64,000 bases of DNA. Source: Streptococcus suis (GTDB lineage: Bacteria; Bacillota; Bacilli; Lactobacillales; Streptococcaceae). This document shows positions 5,646 to 14,336 of the stretch, piece after piece. Position numbers and translations under genes: made by a program. The stretch's first letter is position 1. The number at the start of each line of letters is the position of its first letter. The stretch lies in assembly GCF_002960625.1 (NCBI RefSeq), contig NZ_POJH01000030.1, forward strand, positions 113,955 through 177,954. The letters are read 5' to 3'. Below the pieces are notes generated by a model. That model made no database searches. It was not told the origin of the DNA and saw only the letters and a program-made list of their open reading frames with translations.

Positions 5646-6296
5646 ATGATTCATTGGATAAAAAGCATAGTGCAGGTTTTATTGTTAACCTTAGTCATAC
5701 AAGTCCCCTTCATTGCTGAGATGAGTTGGGGGAATATAGATGAACATCTACTTGGTTATATCCTACATGTGTTTTGTTGGATTCTTCTCACTCTTTTCGT
5801 TTTTGGGTTATTGGAAACTCTTCGGAAAAACTGTCGTGACAATAGTTTAGATGCAAAAGGCTATAGCTATGGTAAATTGTTTGGATTGGTTATTTTGGTA
5901 ATCATTATTAAAATTGTACTATTAAATGTTTCCTTGCGATTATCTGGATCGACGGTTGATAATAGTAGTATGCTTGAGCTATTTCAGTCCAAATATGGCT
6001 GGATGGTCTTGCTTAGTACAAATATTCTCTCTCCTATCCGAGAAGAGTATCTCTATAGGGGAAGCTTTCAGGAGAGAATAAGGAGTAAGCACTATCCAAT
6101 CATTAGCGTGTTAATTACAGCCATTTTATTTGCTTTTGTACATAGTTATGAAATTTCTTTTAGTTTCTGGTCGGCACTTTTTCCAGGATTTTTGTTTTCT
6201 TGGATTTACTATAAAACGAACCATCTCAAATATCTGATAGTGGTACATATCTTGTCGAACAGTATTGTGACCGTTTTAAATGTTATAAGTATATAA
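5646..6296 (+). CDS. CPBP family intramembrane metalloprotease, paralogue 3
   Basis: A 216-residue membrane protein with EE at 133-134 in REEYLYRG, His166 in FAFVH and His201/Asn205 in HILSN, so the CPBP catalytic residues are present. The ATG at 5646 follows a GGGAGAG ribosome site and lies 40 bases after the -10 box of promoter copy 4. N-terminal helices (about 7-25 and 36-58) come before the core domain. Likely role: immunity or processing protease induced together with the other units by the same regulator. Confidence 0.88.
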   Translation: MIHWIKSIVQVLLLTLVIQVPFIAEMSWGNIDEHLLGYILHVFCWILLTLFVFGLLETLRKNCRDNSLDAKGYSYGKLFGLVILVIIIKIVLLNVSLRLSGSTVDNSSMLELFQSKYGWMVLLSTNILSPIREEYLYRGSFQERIRSKHYPIISVLITAILFAFVHSYEISFSFWSALFPGFLFSWIYYKTNHLKYLIVVHILSNSIVTVLNVISI

Positions 6297-6360
6297 AGGT
6301 GTGAGCATTGTGAAAAACAATTGAATAGGCTATAAATGACAATGGAAAGGAAGCGAGAAT

Positions 6361-7035
6361 ATGAAAATAATAAAATCCATCGGTTTAGCTGTGGGTACCT
6401 TGTTGCTCACTTTGCTCATTCAATTTCCAGTTTATGTGGGGATAACAGCCTTTCAAGAGAATGTGCTACTAAAACTTTCAGTCATGATAGGGCTTGGTTT
6501 TGCAATATTGGCACTACTTTCTGTCATCAGACGAGGAATGATGAAGCATCAAGTCTTTTCAAGAGAGAAGCTGAATGTTTTAAAAATAGTCGGAATGACA
6601 GCACTGGTATTTACTGGAGAAACTGGCCTGAACCTCCTTTGGCAGTATTTGGGTCTTAGCCCTAGTGATTCTAACGCCTTGGATATAGTCAATCAGTTAA
6701 ATTCGGACAATTTTTGGGTGATGGCTCTCTCAGTTGTCTTGTTTGCTCCAGTTTTAGAAGAATTTCTTTACAGAGGAATTTTGTTAGAAAAGACAGCCCA
6801 GTATTTTCCTAAGCATCCTCAAATGGTCATCGTATTTTCTGCCCTTCTATTTGCCTATTGTCATACTTGGAGCTTTTCAGTGGCATTTTTAGGTCACTTT
6901 ATCACAGGGACTTATCTGGGCTATCTGTATATGTGCAATAGACGAATGACGGATACTATCCTTGCACATAGCTTCTATAATGCCTTCATTTTATTCCTCC
7001 AAATTTTATTTGGTATGGTGCAGATTGGTGGATAA
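6361..7035 (+). CDS. CPBP family intramembrane metalloprotease, paralogue 4
   Basis: A 224-residue protein with EE at 133-134 in LEEFLYRG, His168 in FAYCH and His203/Asn207 in HSFYN. The ATG at 6361 follows GGAAAGGAAG, and the gap to the previous gene is 64 bases without a terminator, so it is probably co-transcribed from promoter copy 4. A 107-codon frame at 6336-6659 overlaps it in another register and is a shadow. The EE position and length nearly match paralogue 3, suggesting these two are the closest pair in the array. Confidence 0.88.
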   Translation: MKIIKSIGLAVGTLLLTLLIQFPVYVGITAFQENVLLKLSVMIGLGFAILALLSVIRRGMMKHQVFSREKLNVLKIVGMTALVFTGETGLNLLWQYLGLSPSDSNALDIVNQLNSDNFWVMALSVVLFAPVLEEFLYRGILLEKTAQYFPKHPQMVIVFSALLFAYCHTWSFSVAFLGHFITGTYLGYLYMCNRRMTDTILAHSFYNAFILFLQILFGMVQIGG

Positions 7036-7131
7036 AAATTGACAGTAGACATTTTACGGAAATGCCTGTATACTGAGGATAAGTGGCAATTTTATAATTG
7101 CTAACAATCAAGTGTAGAGGTAAGCAGGAAT

Positions 7132-7407
7132 ATGAGAAAATTTTTTCAAGACCTCAATCAAGAATATCTGGAAACCAGAAGTTCAGTTGGAGAAGATAGG
7201 CTGGAATGGTTCATTCAGAGAAAGATGACCTGGGGCATGCGGTGGGGCTTGGTGCTCATGTTCATGTTTGTCGTGCAGCCTATAACCTACAATCCTTTCT
7301 TTCTCTTGGGCTGTTTTTATATAGGTTCTTTTTTGGGTTTGGTATATATCCTAGGGCAAGTGTTTTTTGCAACTAGATCCATTTTCCGCAATTGGAAGAA
7401 AAAATAA
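7132..7407 (+). CDS. small membrane protein (91 aa)
   Basis: The ATG at 7132 is preceded by GTAAGCAGG. The protein has an acidic/basic N-terminal region (MRKFFQDLNQEYLETRSSVGEDRLEWF), two hydrophobic segments (about residues 36-56 and 57-78) and a basic end (RSIFRNWKKK). Upstream lie a TTGACA at 7039-7044 and a TATACT at 7069-7074. Their 24-bp spacing is too long for a normal pair, but the -10 has an upstream TG, so an extended -10 promoter is possible. It lacks the LytTR repeats of the neighbouring units. No family is recognised. Confidence 0.6.
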   Translation: MRKFFQDLNQEYLETRSSVGEDRLEWFIQRKMTWGMRWGLVLMFMFVVQPITYNPFFLLGCFYIGSFLGLVYILGQVFFATRSIFRNWKKK

Positions 7408-7440
7408 TCGCTCAGCTTGTTTAGGCTGGGCGATTGGTTT
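7406..7440 (+). terminator. intrinsic terminator, repeated at 8081-8115
   Basis: AATCGCTCAGC (7406-7416) pairs with GGCTGGGCGATT (7424-7435), followed by GGTTTTG. Nearly the same hairpin appears at 8081-8115 at the end of troR. Confidence 0.7.
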
Positions 7441-7515
7441 TGAAAGAGAATAGAGGAGATTTGATACTCAATGAACAGCAAAAATAGCCCTCTATACCTA
7501 ATTTTAACTGCATGC

Positions 7516-8025
7516 TTATTCATTAAACTGTTTGTAGTATTTGTCGTTAAATAGATTTTGAAGGTTTATTTTTGGTTTGGGTTGTGCTTTTAAGATAGGG
7601 GGCAGGATTTTATTGAGGAGTAATTCCGCCTCTTTTTGATATTGTGAATCATATTTTTTTTGGTCTATATCATCAGTGTAATAATAAGAATAACTACCGA
7701 AATTATTGAAAATATATTTTTTATTTTCTGTATAATTCCAAATACGAATGTAGGGACCATTACTTAATATTATAGAATTATTTAGTAAAATTGCACCATT
7801 CCCATCAAGGTCATAGGATAATTTATTGGTCGAAGGTCTTTCAATACTGTCCAGATGAGTTAAAATGATGACCAACTCAGGATTGGTCCCCTCTTTCCGA
7901 GGCAACTGTTGGACATAGTACCCTGCGTAGTGAGAGAGATTATATGCGATATACAGCTTTCCAATCCCCCAAAGTAGGAGGCTTATGAAGGTTAGGATAA
8001 GGGCAACAAGTAATTTCTTTTTCAT
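7516..8025 (-). CDS. membrane-anchored protein of unknown function (169 aa)
   Basis: It starts MKKKLLVALILTFISLLLWG, a signal anchor or uncleaved signal peptide; no lipobox Cys follows. The remainder is rich in Tyr, Asn and Lys (SYSYYYTDDIDQKKYD) and looks extracytoplasmic. The DNA is more AT-rich than troR beside it. The gene lies alone on the minus strand between two copies of the same terminator hairpin, which suggests a cassette-like acquisition. I recognise no family. Confidence 0.6.
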   Translation of the reverse strand: MKKKLLVALILTFISLLLWGIGKLYIAYNLSHYAGYYVQQLPRKEGTNPELVIILTHLDSIERPSTNKLSYDLDGNGAILLNNSIILSNGPYIRIWNYTENKKYIFNNFGSYSYYYTDDIDQKKYDSQYQKEAELLLNKILPPILKAQPKPKINLQNLFNDKYYKQFNE

Positions 8026-8080
8026 CCTCTTTTTCCTTTAGATTTTGATTCGGCATTCCTCTCTTTTTTACTAATACAAA

Positions 8081-8115
8081 ACTAATCGCTCAGCTTATTA
8101 GGCTGGGCGATTAGT
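8081..8115 (-). terminator. terminator of troR overlapping its last codons
   Basis: ACTAATCGCTCAGC (8081-8094) pairs with GGCTGGGCGATTAGT (8101-8115). Read on the minus strand it ends in TTTTGT. The stem includes the stop codon and last codons of troR. It is a near copy of the hairpin at 7406-7435. Confidence 0.75.
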
Positions 8116-8757
8116 CTTTTCTACGAATAATTCTTGGGCGATGGCTGTAGGGATAGCCAGTTCTTTGTTCTTGTACTGGATGGTGATGGTCTGGGCAAAC
8201 TGGTCGAAGGCTGTCACAAGTAGTTGATCGCCGACAGCTAACTCATGTTGTTCCAGGTATTGGAGAAGCTGGTAGAAGTCATGGATACGAACCAGTTGGT
8301 AGCTGCCAGTTTCGGTCAGTTGAGACAGCCGGGTCTGGTAGCGTTCTACAAGCAACTGGTTTTCTTTTGGGATGCTACCACCGTGTGGGCAGGTTTGGGG
8401 ATAGCCCAGCAGTTTGTCCAGTTGGTTGATAAAATGGTCTGAAACGGTGTGTTCTAAAATTTCAGCTTCTTCATGGACTTGTTCAGGGGAATAGCCCAGC
8501 TGTTCAACTAAAAAGACTTCTATCAGGCGGTGCTTGCGGTAGAGGTTGGCTACCATTTCCAAGGCAGTTTGGCTGAGGAGATAACCTGCTGATTTATCTT
8601 TTTCAATCAGCTCTTCCGTGACCATTTTTTTCAGCATTTCGGAAACGGCTGGGGCGGAAAAATTCATCTTTTCAGCAATCTGCTTATTGGTGATTTTCTG
8701 TTCTGTCTGCCCTAGTTCGTAAATGACTTTCAGGTAATCTTCTTTGTTTGGTGTCAT
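8098..8757 (-). CDS. troR: DtxR/MntR-family metal-dependent repressor
   Basis: A 219-residue regulator. It has an N-terminal winged helix (NKEDYLKVIYELGQ, then ITNKQIAEKMNFSAPAVSEMLKK), a metal-binding dimer domain (RKHRLIEVFLVEQLGY, then EAEILEHTVSD) and a C-terminal SH3/FeoA-like region, the length of the SloR/ScaR/TroR group. With bound Mn(II) these proteins repress uptake genes. It is divergent from troABCD, with an operator between them (8808-8861). The ORF ends inside its own terminator. Confidence 0.88.
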   Translation of the reverse strand: MTPNKEDYLKVIYELGQTEQKITNKQIAEKMNFSAPAVSEMLKKMVTEELIEKDKSAGYLLSQTALEMVANLYRKHRLIEVFLVEQLGYSPEQVHEEAEILEHTVSDHFINQLDKLLGYPQTCPHGGSIPKENQLLVERYQTRLSQLTETGSYQLVRIHDFYQLLQYLEQHELAVGDQLLVTAFDQFAQTITIQYKNKELAIPTAIAQELFVEKTNRPA

Positions 8758-8807
8758 ATTCTCTCACTTTCTAGTAAGAATAGTATACCAAAATTTTATA
8801 AAAATCA

Positions 8808-8861
8808 TTGACAGAAAGAATTTTTTAATATATATTAAAACTAAAGTTAAGCATGCCTAAC
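8808..8861 (+). promoter_or_regulatory. troA promoter with overlapping TroR-type operator
   Basis: TTGACA (8808-8813), a 17-bp spacer and TATATT (8831-8836) form a consensus promoter. The -10 box lies inside the perfect palindrome TTTTAATATATATTAAAA (8823-8840). GTTAAGCATGCCTAAC (8846-8861), a one-mismatch palindrome resembling DtxR/MntR boxes, covers the transcription start region. Binding of metal-loaded TroR here would block transcription. Confidence 0.7.
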
Positions 8862-8883
8862 AAAATGCAAAGGAGAACCTATC

Positions 8884-9807
8884 ATGAAAAAACTAATTCT
8901 TAGTTTGGCTCTGCTATTGTCCCTTATCGGACTAGGAGCCTGTCGTTCAACGCAAAGCCCAGAGGCTTCCGACAAGCCACGAGTGGCAGTCACGACCTCT
9001 TTCCTCAGCGATATGGTCTATCAGCTGGCAGGAGATGAGGTGGAGCGGGATCTACTAATTCCAGCGGGGGAAGACCCTCATTTGTACGTAGCCAAATCTA
9101 GTGATTTATCAAAATTACAAAAGGCTGACCTTGTTCTCTACCATGGTTTGCATTTTGAAGGCAAGATGGTGGAAGCCTTGGAAAAGACGGGAGTGGCGGT
9201 GTCTAAGAACTTTGACCAGTCGGATTTGACTACCATGGATGAAGACGGGGAGCAGATTGTGGACCCTCACTTCTGGTTTTCTATTCCTCTCTATAAATCA
9301 GCGGTAGCGGTAGCTTCTGAGGAGTTGCAAAAACTGCTTCCGGAAAAAGCAGAGCTGATTCAGAAAAATACGGAAAATTACTTGGCTCAGTTGGATGACT
9401 TGCATACTTGGATTGAAAAAGAGTTGAGTGTCCTACCTGCTGAGAGCCGTTACCTAGTTACCCCACATGATGCCTTTAACTACTTCGCAGCCAGCTATGA
9501 CTTCACTCTCTATGCACCGCAGGGCATTAGTACCGAGTCTGAAGTTGCCAACAGCGATATGATTGAAACGGTCAATATGATTTTAGAACATGGTATCAAG
9601 GCTATCTTCACCGAGTCAACAACCAGTCCAGAACGTATGGAAAAATTGCAGGAAGCTGTCAAGGCCAAGGGTGGTCAGGTAGCGATTGTCAGCGGTGAAG
9701 GCAAGGAGTTATTCTCAGATTCCTTAGCACCAGAAGGGGAAGAGGGAGCGACATTTATCGATATGTATAAGCATAATGTCCAGTTAATTGTGGAGCATTT
9801 GCAGTAA
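8884..9807 (+). CDS. troA: manganese/zinc ABC transporter substrate-binding lipoprotein
   Basis: A 307-residue cluster A-I binding protein. The lipoprotein signal ends LIGLGAC with Cys20. The four metal ligands expected of TroA are visible: His66 (EDPHLY), His129 (VDPHFW), His195 (VTPHDAF) and Asp279 (LFSD). Three His plus one Asp is the TroA pattern rather than the His-His-Glu-Asp of PsaA. It captures Mn or Zn outside the cell and delivers it to TroC/TroD. It is first in the troABCD operon; troB starts 15 bases after it. Confidence 0.92.
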   Translation: MKKLILSLALLLSLIGLGACRSTQSPEASDKPRVAVTTSFLSDMVYQLAGDEVERDLLIPAGEDPHLYVAKSSDLSKLQKADLVLYHGLHFEGKMVEALEKTGVAVSKNFDQSDLTTMDEDGEQIVDPHFWFSIPLYKSAVAVASEELQKLLPEKAELIQKNTENYLAQLDDLHTWIEKELSVLPAESRYLVTPHDAFNYFAASYDFTLYAPQGISTESEVANSDMIETVNMILEHGIKAIFTESTTSPERMEKLQEAVKAKGGQVAIVSGEGKELFSDSLAPEGEEGATFIDMYKHNVQLIVEHLQ

Positions 9808-9821
9808 GAAAGGTTGGAAGA

Positions 9822-10586
9822 ATGGAAGAAATACTGAGAGTTGAAGACTTGTCCTTGCACTATGGTGCAGGACAGGTCAAGGCTCTAGATCAGGTCAGTT
9901 TTCAGCTGCCCAAGGGTTGTCGTGCGGCTTTGGTCGGACCAAATGGTGCAGGGAAATCCAGCTTGTTCAAGGCCATCTTGGGCTTAGAAAAAGGGGTGAC
10001 GGGCAAGGTCTCGCTACTGGGTCAGTCGCAGCGGTTGGACCAAGTCATTCAGAAAAAGGTTGCCTATATTCCCCAAGCCAGCCAGGTCAACTGGCAGTTT
10101 CCTGCAAGGGTTCTGGATATTGTCCTGATGGGGCGGTTTGCCCATACCAGTGGTTTCTTCCGCCGACCAAGTTCCTTGGATAAGGAAAAGGCAGAGCAGG
10201 CTCTGGAAGAGATGAAGATCAGTGATTTACGCAATCGTCAGATTGATCAGTTATCGGGAGGTCAGCGGCAACGAGTCTTTCTAGCTAGGGCCTTGGCTCA
10301 GGAAGCTGAACTCTACATGATGGACGAGCCTTTGGCTGGGATTGATCAGGTGACAGAGCACGTCATCATGGACTGTTTGAAGAAGTTCCAGCAAGAAGGC
10401 AAGACCTCTTTGGTCATCCACCATGACCTTTTGACCTTGGAAAAGTATTTTGACTATGTCCTCTGGCTCAATGGTCGCTTGGTGGCAGAGGGGGCTATGG
10501 AGCAGGTGGATTTGCTGCAAGCCTATCAGGCTGCCTATGGTCAGGAACCTGCCTTGTTTCTAAAGGAGGGGCTTGGTCATGTTTGA
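9822..10586 (+). CDS. troB: manganese/zinc ABC transporter ATP-binding protein
   Basis: A 254-residue ATPase. Walker A is GPNGAGKSS at about residues 39-47, the signature is LSGGQRQR, and Walker B is LYMMDEPLAGID. The ATG at 9822 has a GAAAGG-type site. It powers metal import through the TroC/TroD permeases. Its last eight bases overlap the start of troC. Confidence 0.92.
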   Translation: MEEILRVEDLSLHYGAGQVKALDQVSFQLPKGCRAALVGPNGAGKSSLFKAILGLEKGVTGKVSLLGQSQRLDQVIQKKVAYIPQASQVNWQFPARVLDIVLMGRFAHTSGFFRRPSSLDKEKAEQALEEMKISDLRNRQIDQLSGGQRQRVFLARALAQEAELYMMDEPLAGIDQVTEHVIMDCLKKFQQEGKTSLVIHHDLLTLEKYFDYVLWLNGRLVAEGAMEQVDLLQAYQAAYGQEPALFLKEGLGHV

Positions 10587-11439
10587 TCTCTTGCAGGACT
10601 ATTCTTTTTGGACAGTAGCTCTGGGAACCCTTGTTTTAGCCTTGGCGGCTAGTCAAATCGGGACCATTAGCGTCTTGACTAGGCAGAGTTTAATCGGAGA
10701 TAGCTTGGGGCATGCGGCCTATCCAGGTATCATCCTGTCCTATATGGTCTTTCAGTCACGCCAACCCCTGCTCCTCTTGATTGGAGCGGTGGCTTCGGGT
10801 TACCTGTCCTATGGTCTGGTTAGCTGGCTCTGTCGAGGAGGACGGACCAGTCGGGTCAATGCCTTGGCCCTGGTTTCAGCGGCTTTTTTTGGACTGGGCT
10901 TGGTTCTCAAGCAGTATGTTCAGGGCAATGTTGCCTTTCAAGGAGTTGCCCAGGCAGGCTTGGAAAACTATGTTTTTGGTCAGGCTGCCTTTATGCAACT
11001 GGATGATGTTGTATTGATTTGCCTAGTAGCCTTGCTAGCCTTGTTCCTATTTGGCTGGCACTACCAGTCACTTAAGCTTTATCTGTTTGACAGACAATTT
11101 GCCAAGCTAGTGGGGATTCCTGTGGAAAAGATTGACCGCCTGACCTTGTTTCTGATGATGAGTTTGATTGCGGTTGGCTTGAAGGTGGTTGGGGCTATCC
11201 TGATGAGTAGTTTCTTGATAGCTCCAGCCGTCTTTGGCTTGCTTTTAGGAAAGTCCTATGGCCAGACCTTGGTATTAGCAGCAGGAATTGCTGGATTTTC
11301 AGCCCTTCTTGGAAGCTATGTGAGTTCGGTGGTGACAGGGTTATCGACTGGGCCGGCTATTATTGTTTGCTTAAGCTTGTCCTCTTTAGTGGCTTTTGCT
11401 TATGTGACCTATATCAGAAAGGAGAATGCAGGTGCTTGA
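10579..11439 (+). CDS. troC: metal ABC transporter permease
   Basis: A member of the ABC-3 (ZnuB/TroC) membrane family with about eight hydrophobic segments. The start at 10579 (ATG, MFDLLQDYSFW) is spaced well from AAGGAGG at 10563-10569; an in-frame TTG six bases earlier is less likely. Two permeases, TroC and TroD, are encoded in tandem, probably forming a heterodimer. Its 3' end overlaps troD by 14 bases. Confidence 0.9.
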   Translation: MFDLLQDYSFWTVALGTLVLALAASQIGTISVLTRQSLIGDSLGHAAYPGIILSYMVFQSRQPLLLLIGAVASGYLSYGLVSWLCRGGRTSRVNALALVSAAFFGLGLVLKQYVQGNVAFQGVAQAGLENYVFGQAAFMQLDDVVLICLVALLALFLFGWHYQSLKLYLFDRQFAKLVGIPVEKIDRLTLFLMMSLIAVGLKVVGAILMSSFLIAPAVFGLLLGKSYGQTLVLAAGIAGFSALLGSYVSSVVTGLSTGPAIIVCLSLSSLVAFAYVTYIRKENAGA

Positions 11440-12259
11440 GGTCTTATTGATTTTACTAGCTGTCGGTTCTTCTTGTGGCTTGATTGGGTCTGTCCTGGTG
11501 GTACGCAATCAGGCCATGCTGGCAGATGCCTTGTCCCACTCGGTCCTCTTGGGCATTGTACTGGGCTTCTTTGTCAGTCACAGCCTAGATTCCCCCCTGC
11601 TCTTGTTTGGGGCGGCGGTTTTTGGTCTACTGACAGTTCTAGCGATTGAGGGGCTACACACTCGCAAGTTGGCTCAGGATGCGGCGACGGGCTTGCTCTT
11701 TACCTTTTTCTTTGCCCTAGCTGTTATTCTCATCTCCCTCTTTGCCCGTAATGTCCATCTGGACTTGGATATGGTTCTGATGGGCGAGGTGCTCTTTGCC
11801 CCTCTTAACAGGTTGGACCTCTTTGGTCTATCCCTACCCTTGGCCTTGGTCAAGTCCGTCGGGCTCTTGCTGGTCTTGCTGGTCTTCTTTTTCTTGAATT
11901 TTCAAGCTCTGACTCTCTATCTCTTGGACAAGGAGCAGGCTAAACTCCAAGGGATTGCCACTAAAAGGCTGGAGTTGGGATTGATTTTTCTGGTTTCCTT
12001 GACAACGGTATCGTCCTTTGAGGCGGTCGGCTCCATGGCGGTCATTGTTTTCTTACTAGCACCCAGCATGGCAGCTTTACCTTGGTCGAAGCATTTCTGT
12101 CAGTTTTTAGTTTTGGGGCAATGCTGCGCCATTCTGATGATTGTTCTAGGCTTTGGTCTTGCCAGCTGGCTTGACCTGACCATGTCTGGAACCTGTTCGG
12201 TCATGGGGCTTCTGACAGTCTGCGTCAGCTTTTTCCTAAAAAATACCCTAAAAATTTAG
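11426..12259 (+). CDS. troD: metal ABC transporter permease
   Basis: The second ABC-3 family permease (277 residues), with multiple hydrophobic helices and the conserved stretch MLADALSHSVLLGIVLG near residue 32. The start could be ATG at 11426 or GTG at 11432, the latter better spaced from AAAGGAG. No clear terminator follows in the 68 bases before pepO. Confidence 0.9.
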   Translation: MQVLEVLLILLAVGSSCGLIGSVLVVRNQAMLADALSHSVLLGIVLGFFVSHSLDSPLLLFGAAVFGLLTVLAIEGLHTRKLAQDAATGLLFTFFFALAVILISLFARNVHLDLDMVLMGEVLFAPLNRLDLFGLSLPLALVKSVGLLLVLLVFFFLNFQALTLYLLDKEQAKLQGIATKRLELGLIFLVSLTTVSSFEAVGSMAVIVFLLAPSMAALPWSKHFCQFLVLGQCCAILMIVLGFGLASWLDLTMSGTCSVMGLLTVCVSFFLKNTLKI

Positions 12260-12327
12260 TTTGGCAAATGAAATTGTCAGACTTTTTTGTTATTATAGTA
12301 AGTAACACACAAGCAAAGGAGAAAATA

Positions 12328-14220
12328 ATGACACGTTTACAAGATGATTTTTACGAATACGTCAATGGTGAATGGGCAAAAACAGCCGTCATTCCAGATG
12401 ATAAGCCAAGAACAGGTGGATTTTCAGACCTGGCGGACGAGATTGAAAAGCTCATGATTGATACGACAAATGCTTGGTTGACGGGGGAAACTGTCCCAGA
12501 AGATAGCATTTTGCAAAACTTCGTGGCTTTCCACAAACAAGTAGCCGACTATGAAACCCGTGACCGTTTGGGAGCAGAGCCCGCTCAGGCCTTGATTGAA
12601 GAGTACAAGGCTCTCAACTCTTTCGAAGAATTTACCAGCAAGTTGGCAGAATATGAGTTGGCAGGCAAGCCAAACCTCATGCCTTTTGGCGTGGCACCTG
12701 ACTTTATGGATGCCCAAACCAATGTTCTTTGGGCAGATTCTCTAGGCATTATCTTGCCAGATACGACCTACTATGAAGAAGGTCATGAAAAAGGAGCCGA
12801 ATTGCTCAAAATGTGGAGAGAGAGTCAAGAAGCTCTCTTGCCTAAGTTCGGTTTCAGCGATGAGGAAATCAAGGATCTCCTAGATAAACGTTTGGAATTG
12901 GATGCTAAGATTGCCAAGTATGTCTTGTCAAATGAAGAGGGTTCTGAGTACGCCAAACTCTATCATCCGTATGAGTGGGCAGATTTTACTGCTTTGGCAC
13001 CAGAGTTGCCTTTGGATGATTTCTTCACAGCGATTTTAGGGCAAACGCCAGACAAGATTATCGTGCCTGAGGAACGCTTCTGGCAGGCTGCTAAGGAAAT
13101 TTACAGTGCGGATAATTGGGAGCTTTTGAAGGCGACCTTGATTTTGAAAGCGGCAGGAGCTTATACAGCCTTCCTGTCGGATGAAATCCGTATTCTAGCA
13201 GGAGCCTACAGCCGTGCCCTTTCTGGTACACCGCAGGCTCAAAACCAAGAAAAAGCAGCCTACAATCTGGCACAAGGTTACTTTAACCAAGCCCTCGGTC
13301 TTTGGTATGCTGGAGAAAAATTCTCACCAGAAGCTAAGGCGGATGTGGAAGCAAAAGTTGCCAAGATGATTGAGGTCTACAAGTCTCGTTTGGAAACGGC
13401 AGACTGGTTGGCTCAGGAAACGCGTGACAAGGCCATTGTCAAACTCAATGTTATCAAGCCTTACATCGGCTACCCAGAAGCCTTGCCAGAGCGTTACTAT
13501 AAGAAGATTGTTGACCCAAGTAAGTCCTTGGTGGAAAATGCCATCGAACTAAACAAGATTGACATTGCTCATGGTTGGAGTAAGTGGAACAAGCCTGTGG
13601 ACATGAAGGAATGGGGCATGCCAGCTCATATGGTCAATGCCTACTACAACCCACAGAAAAACTTGATTGTCTTTCCAGCAGCCATTTTGCAGGCGCCTTT
13701 CTACTCGCTAGAACAGTCTTCATCAGCTAACTACGGCGGTATCGGTGCCGTCATTGCCCACGAGATTTCCCATGCCTTTGACTCAAACGGTGCTTCCTTT
13801 GATGAGAACGGCAGTCTCAACAACTGGTGGACAGAGGAAGACTATGCAGCCTTTGAAGCCCGTACTCAGCAGGTCATCGACCAGTTTGAAGGTCAGGATT
13901 CTTACGGTGCCAAAATCAATGGTAAGTTGACTGTGTCAGAAAACATTGCCGACCTTGGTGGGATTGCTGCAGCCTTAGAAGCAGCCAAGTCAGAAGATGA
14001 CTTCTCCGCAGAGGAATTCTTCACTAACTTTGCTCGCATCTGGCGGATGAAGGCCCGTCCTGAGTTCATGCAGATGTTGGCTAGTGTGGATGTTCATGCA
14101 CCAGGTCACCTACGCACCAACATCCAGCTACCAAACTTCGATGAATTCCATGAAACCTTTGGCGTTCAAGAAGGCGACGGCATGTGGCGTGCAAAAGAAG
14201 ACCGCGTGATTATTTGGTAA
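12328..14220 (+). CDS. pepO: M13 family zinc endopeptidase (PepO)
   Basis: A 630-residue neprilysin-type metallopeptidase. The zinc site HEISH is at 478-482 (GAVIAHEISHAFDSNG), and the third ligand region ENIADLGG has Glu538 and Asp542. There is no signal peptide, as for other streptococcal PepO proteins, some of which are still found outside the cell. The ATG at 12328 follows AAAGGAG; a longer in-frame start at 12268 overlaps the probable promoter. It degrades oligopeptides; in other streptococci PepO binds host proteins and plasminogen, which cannot be judged here. Confidence 0.92.
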   Translation: MTRLQDDFYEYVNGEWAKTAVIPDDKPRTGGFSDLADEIEKLMIDTTNAWLTGETVPEDSILQNFVAFHKQVADYETRDRLGAEPAQALIEEYKALNSFEEFTSKLAEYELAGKPNLMPFGVAPDFMDAQTNVLWADSLGIILPDTTYYEEGHEKGAELLKMWRESQEALLPKFGFSDEEIKDLLDKRLELDAKIAKYVLSNEEGSEYAKLYHPYEWADFTALAPELPLDDFFTAILGQTPDKIIVPEERFWQAAKEIYSADNWELLKATLILKAAGAYTAFLSDEIRILAGAYSRALSGTPQAQNQEKAAYNLAQGYFNQALGLWYAGEKFSPEAKADVEAKVAKMIEVYKSRLETADWLAQETRDKAIVKLNVIKPYIGYPEALPERYYKKIVDPSKSLVENAIELNKIDIAHGWSKWNKPVDMKEWGMPAHMVNAYYNPQKNLIVFPAAILQAPFYSLEQSSSANYGGIGAVIAHEISHAFDSNGASFDENGSLNNWWTEEDYAAFEARTQQVIDQFEGQDSYGAKINGKLTVSENIADLGGIAAALEAAKSEDDFSAEEFFTNFARIWRMKARPEFMQMLASVDVHAPGHLRTNIQLPNFDEFHETFGVQEGDGMWRAKEDRVIIW

Positions 14221-14227
14221 AACAGAC

Positions 14228-14256
14228 AAAGGTTGGGATTTCCCAGCCTTTTCTTG
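14228..14256. terminator. intrinsic terminator after pepO
   Basis: AAAGGTTGGGA and TCCCAGCCTTT form an 11-bp stem (14228-14251, one G-T pair) with a two-base loop, followed by TTCTTG. Confidence 0.75.
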
Positions 14257-14336
14257 TGGGAAATAGCACTCTCTAGTCGGCATTGTTACAGAATATAAAT
14301 TATGGTACAATAACAAAAAAACTTTTCGGAGGAGAT

